Below the pieces are notes generated by a model. That model was not told the DNA's origin. It worked only from the letters and a program-made list of their open reading frames with translations, and did no database searches. Made by a program: the position numbers and the translations under genes. Positions 16,290 through 24,365 of a stretch of DNA of 64,000 nt are shown here, piece after piece. Each line of letters opens with the position of its first letter. The first letter of the stretch is position 1. The DNA lies in contig CAZSIL010000001.1 in NCBI GenBank assembly GCA_964607025.1, positions 62,001-126,000 of the forward strand. The letters run 5' to 3'. This stretch comes from SIG565 sp964607025. GTDB lineage: Bacteria > Bacillota > Clostridia > Oscillospirales > Acutalibacteraceae.

Positions 16290-17837
16290 ATGGTTAAAAA
16301 GAGTTTTTCAATGATACTGTTAGTTTTTGTGATGGTGTTTTCACAAATGTTTATTTTTCCTGCCGTAGCAGACAGTGCAAGTATTTCAGCACCTTCTACG
16401 GCATATCTTGGAGATACCATTACTGTAAAAGTAACATTTGAGTGTACAAGCGGCAATAAAAAGATAGGTGCGATTGACGGTTCCTTTGAGTTTGACCACA
16501 CTATTTTGGAATGTACTGCCAATCCTTCAGGCACAAGTTTGAACGGCAACGGCAAATATCTCATTTCATACTATAATGCTGCAAGCGATACTTCAAAGCA
16601 TAGTATGGAGTTCAAGTTTAAATGCAAGAAGTCAGGCAGTGCAGGTATTTATGTAAGCTCAGAAATAACCGATACCGATGTTACATCAACTACTAGAAAA
16701 ACATATAATTCAAGTATTAAGGTAGTAGATAAAAGTACATTATCGGGCAACGCAAAAGCAAGTAAGATTGTTTTATCCGCCGGTACGTTGGTACCAAGTT
16801 TTTCCCCTGACGTTACAAGTTATAACGTTAATGTAGATTATTCGGTAACCGAAGTGCTGCTTTCTATAACAACACAAGAAGCAAACGCGGAAATCGTTGT
16901 TGAGGGTTCGAAAACAATGAAGGTGGGTAATAACACCCGCACGGTTGTTATTACGGCACCCAATGGCACGGAAAAACGGTATAAAATCAATATTTACAGA
17001 GCATCATCAGGTGAAGACGCAAAAGACCCCAAGCCGCCTGTGACCGAGCCGGATGTAAATCCGTATGAGATAACGGTGGATGGTGAAAAATTAGCTGCAG
17101 TAAGCGATTATACCAATATTGCCGTGCCTTACGGTTTCAGCCCCGCAACACATACTATAAACGATGCCGAAATCCCAGTTTTAAAGGATGTTGTAAGCGG
17201 CAGAATTATTGTATATGCGGCTGACAGTGAAGGAAATAACGACATATATGCACTTTATAACGAAGAAGAAAAGACCTTCACGCAGTTTAAGTATATGGAG
17301 GCAGAAAACTTTAAGGTTATAGTGCTTGATTACACCGATACCGTACCTCCACTTAAAGATTATTTCTATACTGCAGTTAATGTAGGAGAATTTTCGGTAA
17401 AAGGATTTAAGTATAATGATAATGCGATGTCAGATTTCGTTATTTTCTATGCCGAAACAGTAGACGGTGCAAAGGGCTTTTATCGTTATGACATAAAGGA
17501 TAAAACTGTTCAACGAGCGGTTGAGTTTGCCGCCGAGTATCAAGATGCGCTAAACACCACCGAAGCGGATGGCGAAAATGTGGTTGATAGGTTTATTGAT
17601 TTAGAACTCAAAAACAAGATTATAGTTACTAGCGGTATTGTTGCTATTTTGATTATCGTGCTTTTGGTGGTTATAATTATAGTAAGAACGGTACGAAAAA
17701 CACCAAATGCAGAAAGCATTGAAGCCGCAAAGGAACAAGAGTTTATGGAAGGATTCGGGGAGAATAACCATTTATTCCTTGATGATGACTCGGATTTGGA
17801 TGATGACTTCAAGTTCAAGGATGATTCGGATAATTAA
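16290..17837 (+). CDS. Membrane-anchored protein with cohesin-like domain and cadherin-like beta-sandwich
   Basis: Product of 515 residues with a signal peptide (1-28). Residues 30-150 resemble a cohesin fold: a start like APSTAYLGDTITVKVTFE, then IGAIDGSFEFDHTILE, and the late KSGSAGIYVSS. Residues 160-235 are a cadherin-like beta-sandwich of the same kind as in the preceding hydrolase (SPDVTSYNVNVDY). A region of unknown fold follows. Residues ~430-455 are a membrane helix, and the cytoplasmic tail is Asp/Glu-rich (DDDSDLDDDFKF). The gene starts five bases after the dockerin-bearing hydrolase, suggesting it tethers that enzyme to the cell surface. The cohesin call rests on pattern only. Confidence 0.72.
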   Translation: MVKKSFSMILLVFVMVFSQMFIFPAVADSASISAPSTAYLGDTITVKVTFECTSGNKKIGAIDGSFEFDHTILECTANPSGTSLNGNGKYLISYYNAASDTSKHSMEFKFKCKKSGSAGIYVSSEITDTDVTSTTRKTYNSSIKVVDKSTLSGNAKASKIVLSAGTLVPSFSPDVTSYNVNVDYSVTEVLLSITTQEANAEIVVEGSKTMKVGNNTRTVVITAPNGTEKRYKINIYRASSGEDAKDPKPPVTEPDVNPYEITVDGEKLAAVSDYTNIAVPYGFSPATHTINDAEIPVLKDVVSGRIIVYAADSEGNNDIYALYNEEEKTFTQFKYMEAENFKVIVLDYTDTVPPLKDYFYTAVNVGEFSVKGFKYNDNAMSDFVIFYAETVDGAKGFYRYDIKDKTVQRAVEFAAEYQDALNTTEADGENVVDRFIDLELKNKIIVTSGIVAILIIVLLVVIIIVRTVRKTPNAESIEAAKEQEFMEGFGENNHLFLDDDSDLDDDFKFKDDSDN

Positions 17838-17961
17838 TCGGCTTGTCACTTATTAAGCGTTTCGCATAAAATGTATTGTATTAATATTAAAAGAAACTGA
17901 TTAAAACCTTTAAAATCAGGTAAAGATATTAGTACAAACATTTTCGGAGCGTGGAATAAAA

Positions 17962-18303
17962 ATGACAGTTAAACGCGGAGATATTTATTATGCCGATTTA
18001 AGTCCTGTTGTCGGTTCTGAACAAGGCGGGGTGCGCCCCGTACTTATCATACAAAATGACGTGGGAAACCGCTACAGTCCAACGGTAATTGCTGCCGCAA
18101 TTACTTCTCAGCAAGAAAAAAGCCATTTGCCGACACACATCAAGTTAAATGCAGGATGTGGACTTGCTAAGGACTCTATCGTTTTGCTCGAACAGGTGAG
18201 AACTATTGATAAGCAGCGCTTAAAGGAAAAAATGGGCGCGCTTGATATACCGAGTATGGACAAAGTAGATAGGGCGTTATCGGTAAGCTTCGGTTTGAAT
18301 TAA
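17962..18303 (+). CDS. mazF: MazF/PemK-family endoribonuclease toxin, without visible antitoxin
   Basis: Product of 113 residues, the usual Gram-positive MazF length. The start VKRGDIYYADLSPVVGSEQG, the sequence RPVLIIQND, and the central ITSQ and the downstream THIKL are typical of MazF/EndoA, which cuts mRNA at short motifs. The 124 bases upstream hold no antitoxin frame, and the gene before it is a membrane protein; none follows either. It may be regulated by an antitoxin elsewhere or have become a host regulator. A terminator follows directly. Confidence 0.92.
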   Translation: MTVKRGDIYYADLSPVVGSEQGGVRPVLIIQNDVGNRYSPTVIAAAITSQQEKSHLPTHIKLNAGCGLAKDSIVLLEQVRTIDKQRLKEKMGALDIPSMDKVDRALSVSFGLN

Positions 18304-18306
18304 TTA

Positions 18307-18346
18307 AAAATAAGCCAACCTAAATATAGGTTGGCTTATTGATTTT
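18307..18346 (+). terminator. mazF terminator
   Basis: AATAAGCCAACCT pairs with AGGTTGGCTTATT around AAATAT, followed by GATTTTT. Confidence 0.88.
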
Positions 18347-18386
18347 TATGGATATTACTGTTAAAATACAACTGGGGGGTTGGAAA

Positions 18387-19406
18387 ATGGTTAAAAAGAA
18401 TTATATAACGGTTTTGAACGTTTTAGCGAGTCTGGCGGTTGTGTTTTTACACACCAATAAATGCTTTTGGCGGTTCTCAACCGAGCGTTATTGGGCAACA
18501 GCAAATATAATTGAGAGCTTTTTCTATTTTGCAGTCCCTGTGTTTTTTATGATTTCGGGTGCAACGCTTATAGATTACCGCGAGCGGTATGATACAAAAA
18601 CCTTTTTTAAAAAACGCTTGTTAAAAACGCTTATACCCTACATTTGTTTTGTGGCAATAGGTATTGTTTACGGCTTAATAAAAGGTAGCATTGATATAAA
18701 GCCAAATATCGTGGTCTATTTTATAAATTCATTATTTGTGCCCAAATACCCAAGTATTTATTGGTTCTTTATGCCTCTTTTTACGGCTTACATGTGTATA
18801 CCCGTTATAAGCCAGATCCCAAAAGAAAAAAGGCAACAGTGTTTTAAATATATCATAATTTTATTTATTATTTTTAAATCAGTGGCGCTTATATTCGGGC
18901 TGAGCGGTGTTTTAAACTATAATTCGGCACTTAGTATGCCCTTTGCTGCAAACTATATTTTTTATTTATTTTTGGGATATTATATTGCAAATTATGATAT
19001 ATCAAAAAATTTACGTTATGTGATATATATTCTTGGTGCGTTGGGACTTCTTTTGCAAATTATCGGCACCTATGTTTTATCAATGAAGCTGGGCGCGATA
19101 TCATCAGAGTTTAAGGGATATATGGGAGTGCCGTGTATCTTTAATTCAATGGCTATATTCTTACTTTTTAAAAATATAGATTTCCAAAAGCATAGGGCTT
19201 TATTGAAAATTTGCGATTTTTTCAAGGCCGAAACCTTTGGTATATATCTTGTGCACTGGTATGTGATAGATATTTGTATGGTTGTTGGTTTGCCCGACAC
19301 ATCTATAATTTTCAGAACTTTAGGTGCTGTGGTAATTTTTGTTGTATCGGCATTAATTGTAAAACTTATGAGAAAAATACCGGTAGTGAAAAATATCGTA
19401 CCATAA
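18387..19406 (+). CDS. Acyltransferase-3 family membrane protein (OafA/WecH-like)
   Basis: Product of 339 residues with about ten membrane helices. The N-terminus ITVLNVLASLAVVFLHTNK contains the conserved His of Acyltransferase-3 proteins, and the second helix pair ends with RYDTKTFFKKRLLKTLIPY, also family-typical. ATG 18387 has GGGGGG upstream; the earlier in-frame ATG lies on the terminator. These enzymes O-acetylate or otherwise acylate surface polysaccharides or peptidoglycan. The substrate is unknown. It converges with the glycosyltransferase gene at 19459. Confidence 0.88.
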   Translation: MVKKNYITVLNVLASLAVVFLHTNKCFWRFSTERYWATANIIESFFYFAVPVFFMISGATLIDYRERYDTKTFFKKRLLKTLIPYICFVAIGIVYGLIKGSIDIKPNIVVYFINSLFVPKYPSIYWFFMPLFTAYMCIPVISQIPKEKRQQCFKYIIILFIIFKSVALIFGLSGVLNYNSALSMPFAANYIFYLFLGYYIANYDISKNLRYVIYILGALGLLLQIIGTYVLSMKLGAISSEFKGYMGVPCIFNSMAIFLLFKNIDFQKHRALLKICDFFKAETFGIYLVHWYVIDICMVVGLPDTSIIFRTLGAVVIFVVSALIVKLMRKIPVVKNIVP

Positions 19407-19412
19407 AAAGTA

Positions 19413-19452
19413 AAACACCCCAAGTAACTTTATGTTACTTGGGGTGTTTTTA
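19413..19452. terminator. Bidirectional terminator between convergent genes
   Basis: AAAACACCCCAAGTAAC pairs with GTTACTTGGGGTGTTTT, leaving A and T runs on both sides. Confidence 0.92.
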
Positions 19453-19458
19453 GGTGAT

Positions 19459-20388
19459 TTACATTTTTTCCTCGCGGGAAATATAAATCGGGCGGTTTTT
19501 AACTTCAAGATATATTTTTGATAGATAAAAACCGAGTATACCGATGCCGAGCATTAAAAGTCCGCCGATAAGCACAATAATACACACAAGCGACGGCCAA
19601 CCCGCCACGGAGCCACCGAAAATCAACTGTCTTACGATAATAAAGATTATGGCAAGAAAAGACACCGCGCACATTATAACACCAAGCAGAGAGCAAATAT
19701 AAAGCGGTAACGACGAAAACGCCACAATACCGTTTACCGAATACTTAAACAACTTCCAAAATGACCATTTCGTTTCGCCGTTTTTACGGGTGGTATTTTG
19801 GTATTCGAGCCATTTTGTTTTAAAGCCAACCCAATCGAAAAGCCCCTTTGAAAAACGGTTGTATTCCGAGAGTTTAAGCAGCGCGTCAACATACTTTTTG
19901 TTCATTAATCGGAAGTCTCTGGCGCCGTCAACCAACTGCACTTCAGATACTTTATTGATAAGTTTATAAAACATTCGTGCAAAAAACGAGCGTATTTTCG
20001 GCTCACCTTTGCGGTTTACGCGCCTTGCAGCGATACAGTCAAACTTGCCCGTTTTAAGTTCTCTATACATATCATAAAGCAACTCGGGTGGATCCTGCAG
20101 GTCGGCATCCATAACCGCTACAAAATCGCCAGTCGCGTTTTTAATACCAGCATATAGTGCCGCCTCTTTGCCGAAATTACGCGAAAATGATATATATTTA
20201 ACCGCATTATTGGTGGTACGTAATTCTCGCAACAAATTTAGTGTATTGTCTGTTGAACCGTCGTCAACGAAAATAACTTCGTATTCGGCGGTAATTTTTT
20301 CGGCGAATAACTGCTTTACCGCATTAAATACAAGCGTTATATTTTTTTCTTCGTTAAAGCAGGGGACAACAATACTTATTTTATCCAT
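19459..20388 (-). CDS. Family 2 glycosyltransferase, polyprenyl-phosphate type (DPM1/GtrB-like)
   Basis: Product of 309 residues from ATG 20388 (AAAGGA seven bases upstream). The GT2 domain has ISIVVPCFNEEKNI at the start, VIFVDDGSTD near 42, VMDADLQDPP (DXD metal site) near 92, and SRNFGKEAALYAG between them. Two membrane helices occupy about 225-295. This layout is that of enzymes that load a hexose onto undecaprenyl phosphate for modification of surface polymers or lipids. It is preceded by a CDF transporter gene with a 12-base gap, so the two may be cotranscribed. Confidence 0.92.
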   Translation of the reverse strand: MDKISIVVPCFNEEKNITLVFNAVKQLFAEKITAEYEVIFVDDGSTDNTLNLLRELRTTNNAVKYISFSRNFGKEAALYAGIKNATGDFVAVMDADLQDPPELLYDMYRELKTGKFDCIAARRVNRKGEPKIRSFFARMFYKLINKVSEVQLVDGARDFRLMNKKYVDALLKLSEYNRFSKGLFDWVGFKTKWLEYQNTTRKNGETKWSFWKLFKYSVNGIVAFSSLPLYICSLLGVIMCAVSFLAIIFIIVRQLIFGGSVAGWPSLVCIIVLIGGLLMLGIGILGFYLSKIYLEVKNRPIYISREEKM

Positions 20389-20400
20389 AAACAATTCCTT

Positions 20401-21321
20401 TTATTTGTGATATTCGTGATGATGGTGGTGATGATGATGGTGATGGTGATGTGCGGTGTGACGCGGTGTATCAGGGTGGCAGTCATGACTGTCACAGTGT
20501 TCATCGGTGCGCTCAATTTCTATTGTTGAGTGCGTGATTCCGTGCTCGGCAAGTTCTTCCCTTACAGCGTGTTTGATTTCACCTAAATTGCCGTCGGTCA
20601 CGATATGTACGGTTACGTTGTGGGCGGAGCCGTCAAAGGTCCATATATGCAAATGGTGTACGTCTTCAACACCGTCTATGGTTTTTAAATGCTCGATTAT
20701 TTCATCGGAGTTTATATCATCTGGCGCTTTCATAAGTAAAATGTTCATGGCATCTATAAAAATGCTAACGGCGTGGGAAAGCGAGAAAAGAGCAACGCCG
20801 ATGGACAAAACAGGGTCAATATAGGTAATATCGGTGAATTTCATAATAACGGCGCCGATAAGCACAACAACCCAACCGAGCACGTCCTCGAGCATATGCA
20901 AACTAACGGCTTTAAGGTTTAAGGATTTGCCGCCGTAGGTGAAAAGCATTGCCGCAAAGTTGATAACAACGCCGAAGATAGCCATAACTATCATACCGGT
21001 GTAGTCGATTTCAACAGGGTTTATTATGCGCATAACCGAGCTGTAAATAACTATAAGCGAACCAGAGAAAAGCACCGCCGTCTGCACAAGCGACCCCAGC
21101 ACCGAAAAACGAATAAAACCGTAGGTGTATTTATTATTTGCAGGGCGTTTGCTGATTCTTTCAAGTATGTAGGATATGCCGATGCTTAAACTATCACCCA
21201 AGTCGTGCAAAGCATCAGACGAAATCGCCACACTGTGTGTGAAAAAGCCGCCGATAAACTCGGCAATACTGAATAAAAAGTTCATCAAAAAGGCAACAAG
21301 AATTTTTAAATCAGATTTCAT
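20401..21321 (-). CDS. Cation diffusion facilitator transporter with His-rich tail
   Basis: Product of 306 residues: six membrane helices (about 5-200) and a cytoplasmic ferredoxin-like domain. HDLGDSLSIG near residue 38 and HMLEDVLGWVV near 142 hold the acidic and His zinc-site residues of CDF proteins. The C-terminal domain has VHHLHIWTFDG, and the last 30 residues are a His-rich tail (twelve consecutive His). The family exports Zn, Co, Cd or Mn against protons; the CzcD-like pattern favours zinc. ATG 21321 has TAGGAGA upstream. Confidence 0.93.
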   Translation of the reverse strand: MKSDLKILVAFLMNFLFSIAEFIGGFFTHSVAISSDALHDLGDSLSIGISYILERISKRPANNKYTYGFIRFSVLGSLVQTAVLFSGSLIVIYSSVMRIINPVEIDYTGMIVMAIFGVVINFAAMLFTYGGKSLNLKAVSLHMLEDVLGWVVVLIGAVIMKFTDITYIDPVLSIGVALFSLSHAVSIFIDAMNILLMKAPDDINSDEIIEHLKTIDGVEDVHHLHIWTFDGSAHNVTVHIVTDGNLGEIKHAVREELAEHGITHSTIEIERTDEHCDSHDCHPDTPRHTAHHHHHHHHHHHHEYHK

Positions 21322-21347
21322 ATTATCTCCTAAAAGTATTTTTTATT

Positions 21348-21376
21348 ATTATATTACATTTAAAATAATTTTGCAA
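21348..21376 (-). promoter_or_regulatory. Promoter of the CDF transporter gene
   Basis: On the minus strand TTGCAA (21371-21376), 17-base spacer, TATAAT (21348-21353). Confidence 0.7.
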
Positions 21377-21387
21377 TAAATAGAAAA

Positions 21388-21420
21388 AAGAAAACGGACT
21401 GTTAACAGTCCGTTTTAATT
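21388..21420 (-). terminator. lysS terminator
   Basis: The perfect palindrome ACGGACTGTTAACAGTCCGT lies just beyond the lysS stop codon; on the minus strand T residues follow. Confidence 0.85.
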
Positions 21421-21422
21421 GT

Positions 21423-22934
21423 TTAGTCTAAAGGTTTCATCGTCGGAAATAGAATTACCTCTCTGATAGTATCGGAATTTGTAAGCAACATAACCACTCG
21501 GTCAACACCGATACCCATACCGCCTGTGGGGGGCATACCGTATTCGAGTGAGGTAAGGAAATCTTCATCGAGCATCTCGGCTTCGTCATCGCCGCGGTCT
21601 CTGAGTTCCAACTGCTTTTCAAATCTTTCGCGCTGAACATACGGGTCGTTAAGCTCGGAATAAGCATTTGCAAGTTCTGAGTGGCAAACAAACAACTCAA
21701 AACGCTCGGTAAGGCGCGGGTCGGTAGGACTCGCCTTAGTAAGCGGAGAAACTTCAACAGGGTACATTGTAATAAATGTGGGTTGGATAAGCTTTTCTTC
21801 AACACGCTGGTCAAAGCAAGCATAAAGCGCGTTACCCCAGGTTTTATCGGCGGTTTCGGCTAACTCTACACCTATTTTTTCAGCGGCGGCTACAGCTTCG
21901 GCATCATCGGTAATAACGCCGAAATCGATACCTACGTATTCTTTAACAGCATCCACCATAGTAAGTCTGCGCCAACCGGGTGTCAGGTCGATTTTTTCGC
22001 CCAACCACTCTATTTCATAGGTGCCAAGAATCTCTTTTGCGGCACCCGAGATAATACCTTCGGCAATATCCATCATATCGTGGAAATCGGCATACGCCTG
22101 ATAAAGTTCGATACTTGTAAATTCTGGGTTGTGCTTGGGGTCCATACCTTCGTTACGGAAAATACGGCCAATTTCATAAACCCTATCCATACCGCCGACA
22201 ATTAATCTCTTAAGCGGAAGTTCAGTAGCAATACGCATATACATATCGAGATTAAGCGTGTTGTGGTGTGTAATAAATGGACGGGCACTTGCACCGCCTG
22301 CAATAGTATTAAGTACGGGAGTTTCAACCTCAATATAATCCATATCATCAAGATATTTGCGCATAAACTTAATGAACTTTGAACGGATGATAAAGTTGTT
22401 CTTTACATCGGGGTTCATAATTAAGTCAACATAACGCTGACGGTAGCGCAAATCGTTATCTTTTAGCCCATGGAACTTTTCGGGAAGCGGAAGAAGAGAT
22501 TTACTGAGCATTATAATTGAGTGTGCGTGAATAGAAATTTCACCTGTTTGTGTTTTAAACACAAAGCCCTCAACACCTACGATATCACCGATATCGAATT
22601 TTTTAAATGCGGCATACTCATCTTGTCCTATATCATCGCGCTTAACATAAAGCTGAATTTTGCCTTTGGTATCTTGTACACCCGCAAAGCTGGCTTTACC
22701 CATAATTCTGCGACTCATCATACGGCCGGCAATTTTAACAGTTTTGCCCTCGTATTTTTGGTAATCCGCCTTAATGTCAGCAGAATAGTCTGTAAAATCA
22801 AATTTGGTTATTTCAAACGGGTTTTTACCGTCAGCCACCAAATTAGCAAGTTTATCGCGGCGCACCTTTAAAATTTCACTCATTTGGGCCTCAGTGGGCT
22901 CAGCCACGGGCATATTGTTATTATTTTCAGCCAT
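21423..22934 (-). CDS. lysS: Lysyl-tRNA synthetase, class II
   Basis: Product of 503 residues, the normal bacterial LysS length. The N-terminal OB fold includes VKIAGRMMSRRIMGKASF; motif 2 contains FRNEGMDPKHNPEFTSIE, and motif 3 contains GMGIGVDRVVML. It charges tRNA-Lys in the cytoplasm. The annotated start is ATG 22934; GTG 22943 is an alternative nine bases earlier. It follows greA with only a hairpin between, an arrangement also known in other Firmicutes, so read-through from greA is likely. Confidence 0.97.
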   Translation of the reverse strand: MAENNNNMPVAEPTEAQMSEILKVRRDKLANLVADGKNPFEITKFDFTDYSADIKADYQKYEGKTVKIAGRMMSRRIMGKASFAGVQDTKGKIQLYVKRDDIGQDEYAAFKKFDIGDIVGVEGFVFKTQTGEISIHAHSIIMLSKSLLPLPEKFHGLKDNDLRYRQRYVDLIMNPDVKNNFIIRSKFIKFMRKYLDDMDYIEVETPVLNTIAGGASARPFITHHNTLNLDMYMRIATELPLKRLIVGGMDRVYEIGRIFRNEGMDPKHNPEFTSIELYQAYADFHDMMDIAEGIISGAAKEILGTYEIEWLGEKIDLTPGWRRLTMVDAVKEYVGIDFGVITDDAEAVAAAEKIGVELAETADKTWGNALYACFDQRVEEKLIQPTFITMYPVEVSPLTKASPTDPRLTERFELFVCHSELANAYSELNDPYVQRERFEKQLELRDRGDDEAEMLDEDFLTSLEYGMPPTGGMGIGVDRVVMLLTNSDTIREVILFPTMKPLD

Positions 22935-22962
22935 ATTTTTCACATCCCTTTTGATAAATATA

Positions 22963-22986
22963 AAAAGGCAGGATTTCCTGCCTTAA
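22963..22986 (-). terminator. Hairpin between greA and lysS
   Basis: AAGGCAGGA pairs with TCCTGCCTT, followed on the minus strand by TTTTTA. No separate promoter for lysS is evident, so termination is probably partial. Confidence 0.7.
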
Positions 22987-23001
22987 GGTGTTGACCACCT
23001 T

Positions 23002-23475
23002 TTATTTTGATACTGAAATAATTTTAAACTCGATTTCGCCTGCAGGAGCTTCGGCAAAAACGGTATCTCCGACCTTGTGACCGAGTAAAGCTTTACCAAC
23101 AGGGGATTCATCCGAAATAAGACCTTCGTTGGGGTCTGCCTCGGCGGAACCTACGATACGGTAGGTAGCTTCTTCGTCAAATTCAACATCAAGTATTTTA
23201 ACTTTAGAGCCAAGCATAACAGTTTTGGTGGAACCCTTAACATCGGCTATGATTTCAACATTTTTAAGCATAGCTTCAATTTCTACGATTCTCGCTTCTA
23301 TTTTTGCCTGCTCGTTTTTGGCTTCATCATATTCGCTGTTTTCGGATAAGTCACCGTAACCGCGTGCTATTTTAATTTTTTCGGCAATTTCTTTTCTGCC
23401 TGTGGTTTTAAGATTTTCAAGCTCGTCTTGAAGTTTTTTAAGACCGTCGTCGGTAAGTCTGATTTTTTTCTCCAT
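23002..23475 (-). CDS. greA: Transcription elongation factor GreA
   Basis: Product of 157 residues, the standard GreA length. The N-terminal coiled coil (to about 75) carries the acidic tip in ARGYGDLSENSEYDEAKNEQ, which enters the RNA polymerase channel. The C-terminal FKBP-like domain has SPVGKALLGHKVGD. It rescues backtracked RNA polymerase by stimulating transcript cleavage. It has its own promoter at 23528-23556 and probably also drives lysS. Confidence 0.97.
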   Translation of the reverse strand: MEKKIRLTDDGLKKLQDELENLKTTGRKEIAEKIKIARGYGDLSENSEYDEAKNEQAKIEARIVEIEAMLKNVEIIADVKGSTKTVMLGSKVKILDVEFDEEATYRIVGSAEADPNEGLISDESPVGKALLGHKVGDTVFAEAPAGEIEFKIISVSK

Positions 23476-23527
23476 AGAGATGACGCCCTTCCTTTTTTCA
23501 ATATTTCGCTCGGATACATACTATGAT

Positions 23528-23556
23528 ATTATATATTATACTACCCATTATGTCAA
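23528..23556 (-). promoter_or_regulatory. greA promoter
   Basis: On the minus strand TTGACA (23551-23556), 17-base spacer, TATAAT (23528-23533). The -35 box overlaps the end of the preceding gene. Confidence 0.82.
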
Positions 23557-24284
23557 GGAAGATTTTTAATATCAAGTTTATGTGTACCAAGCGACAGTTG
23601 ATTACAGTACGCGTGGGATATACTTTTAATTTTGCCTATTTCATATAGTCCTGTAAGCGCCGAATAAATATTGGTATATGATGGTAGTGTAAGCGTTTGA
23701 GCCCCCTCAAAAACAGGCACACAATCATTTATGAAAAAACCAAATTCACCAAACGTTTTAATCTGTCCGAAAGACAAATTGCCGTCGGTAATAACGGCAG
23801 TTGTGCCACGCGGCAGTGTAGGTGTACCCGATATAACCGCTGCGGCACCGATTAGTGAGAAAATTCGGTTATTTTCGTTTTCATAAAGCTCGGTTTTTTG
23901 GGTGTATACGTATACCGAGCGGCATTGGGCTACAAGGCGAGGCAATAAATGTATTATATTGCCGTTTTTATCAAATAATGCAATATTTGTGTTTTTTCCT
24001 TCGAAAATTTTTAAAACGGTATTAGCCGTGACCAGATATTTGAATTTTTTAACCAATGCCGAGTCACTCGCTAAAACAGGGTAGCGGCATTTGTTTTTAA
24101 ATTTTTCGATTGCGGATTTTTTATAAGCCGAAACCTGCGCCGCATAGAAAATATTACCACACCAATTTATCTCGCTATATTCTATTTTCGATGGTTTTAC
24201 AAGGTGCAGTTTTTCGCGGATGGTCCGCCTATCTTGTAGTGTACTGCTCAGACATATAAAAATAGCCGTCTCCCCCCTTGACAA
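23553..24284 (-). CDS. Unrecognised protein, possibly Rossmann-like
   Basis: A 243-codon frame without a family I can name. The middle part (NTNIALFDKNGNIIHLLPRLVAQC and, later, IGAAAVISGTPTLPRGTTAVI) alternates strands and helices as a nucleotide-binding Rossmann fold would, and FGFFINDCVPVFEG near the end is compact and hydrophobic. There is no signal peptide or membrane helix. The start is uncertain: TTG at 24284 lacks a ribosome binding site, whereas AGGGGGGAG just inside the frame would fit an unusual ATT start near 24260. The TTG also overlaps the divergent promoter at 24278. It ends beside the greA promoter. Confidence 0.6.
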   Translation of the reverse strand: MSRGETAIFICLSSTLQDRRTIREKLHLVKPSKIEYSEINWCGNIFYAAQVSAYKKSAIEKFKNKCRYPVLASDSALVKKFKYLVTANTVLKIFEGKNTNIALFDKNGNIIHLLPRLVAQCRSVYVYTQKTELYENENNRIFSLIGAAAVISGTPTLPRGTTAVITDGNLSFGQIKTFGEFGFFINDCVPVFEGAQTLTLPSYTNIYSALTGLYEIGKIKSISHAYCNQLSLGTHKLDIKNLP

Positions 24285-24307
24285 ATAGCGAATATAGGGT
24301 ATATACT
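24278..24307 (+). promoter_or_regulatory. Promoter of the nucleotidyltransferase gene
   Basis: TTGACA (24278-24283), 18-base spacer, TATACT (24302-24307). Confidence 0.75.
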
Positions 24308-24365
24308 GTAGTTTCTAAATAATACTGAAAGAAAACGAAAATTATTACAAAAGGTGGGGGATTTT

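Noticed and set aside
17838..17961. A short antitoxin gene upstream of mazF.
   Set aside because: No frame of useful length with a start codon and ribosome binding site was found in this interval.
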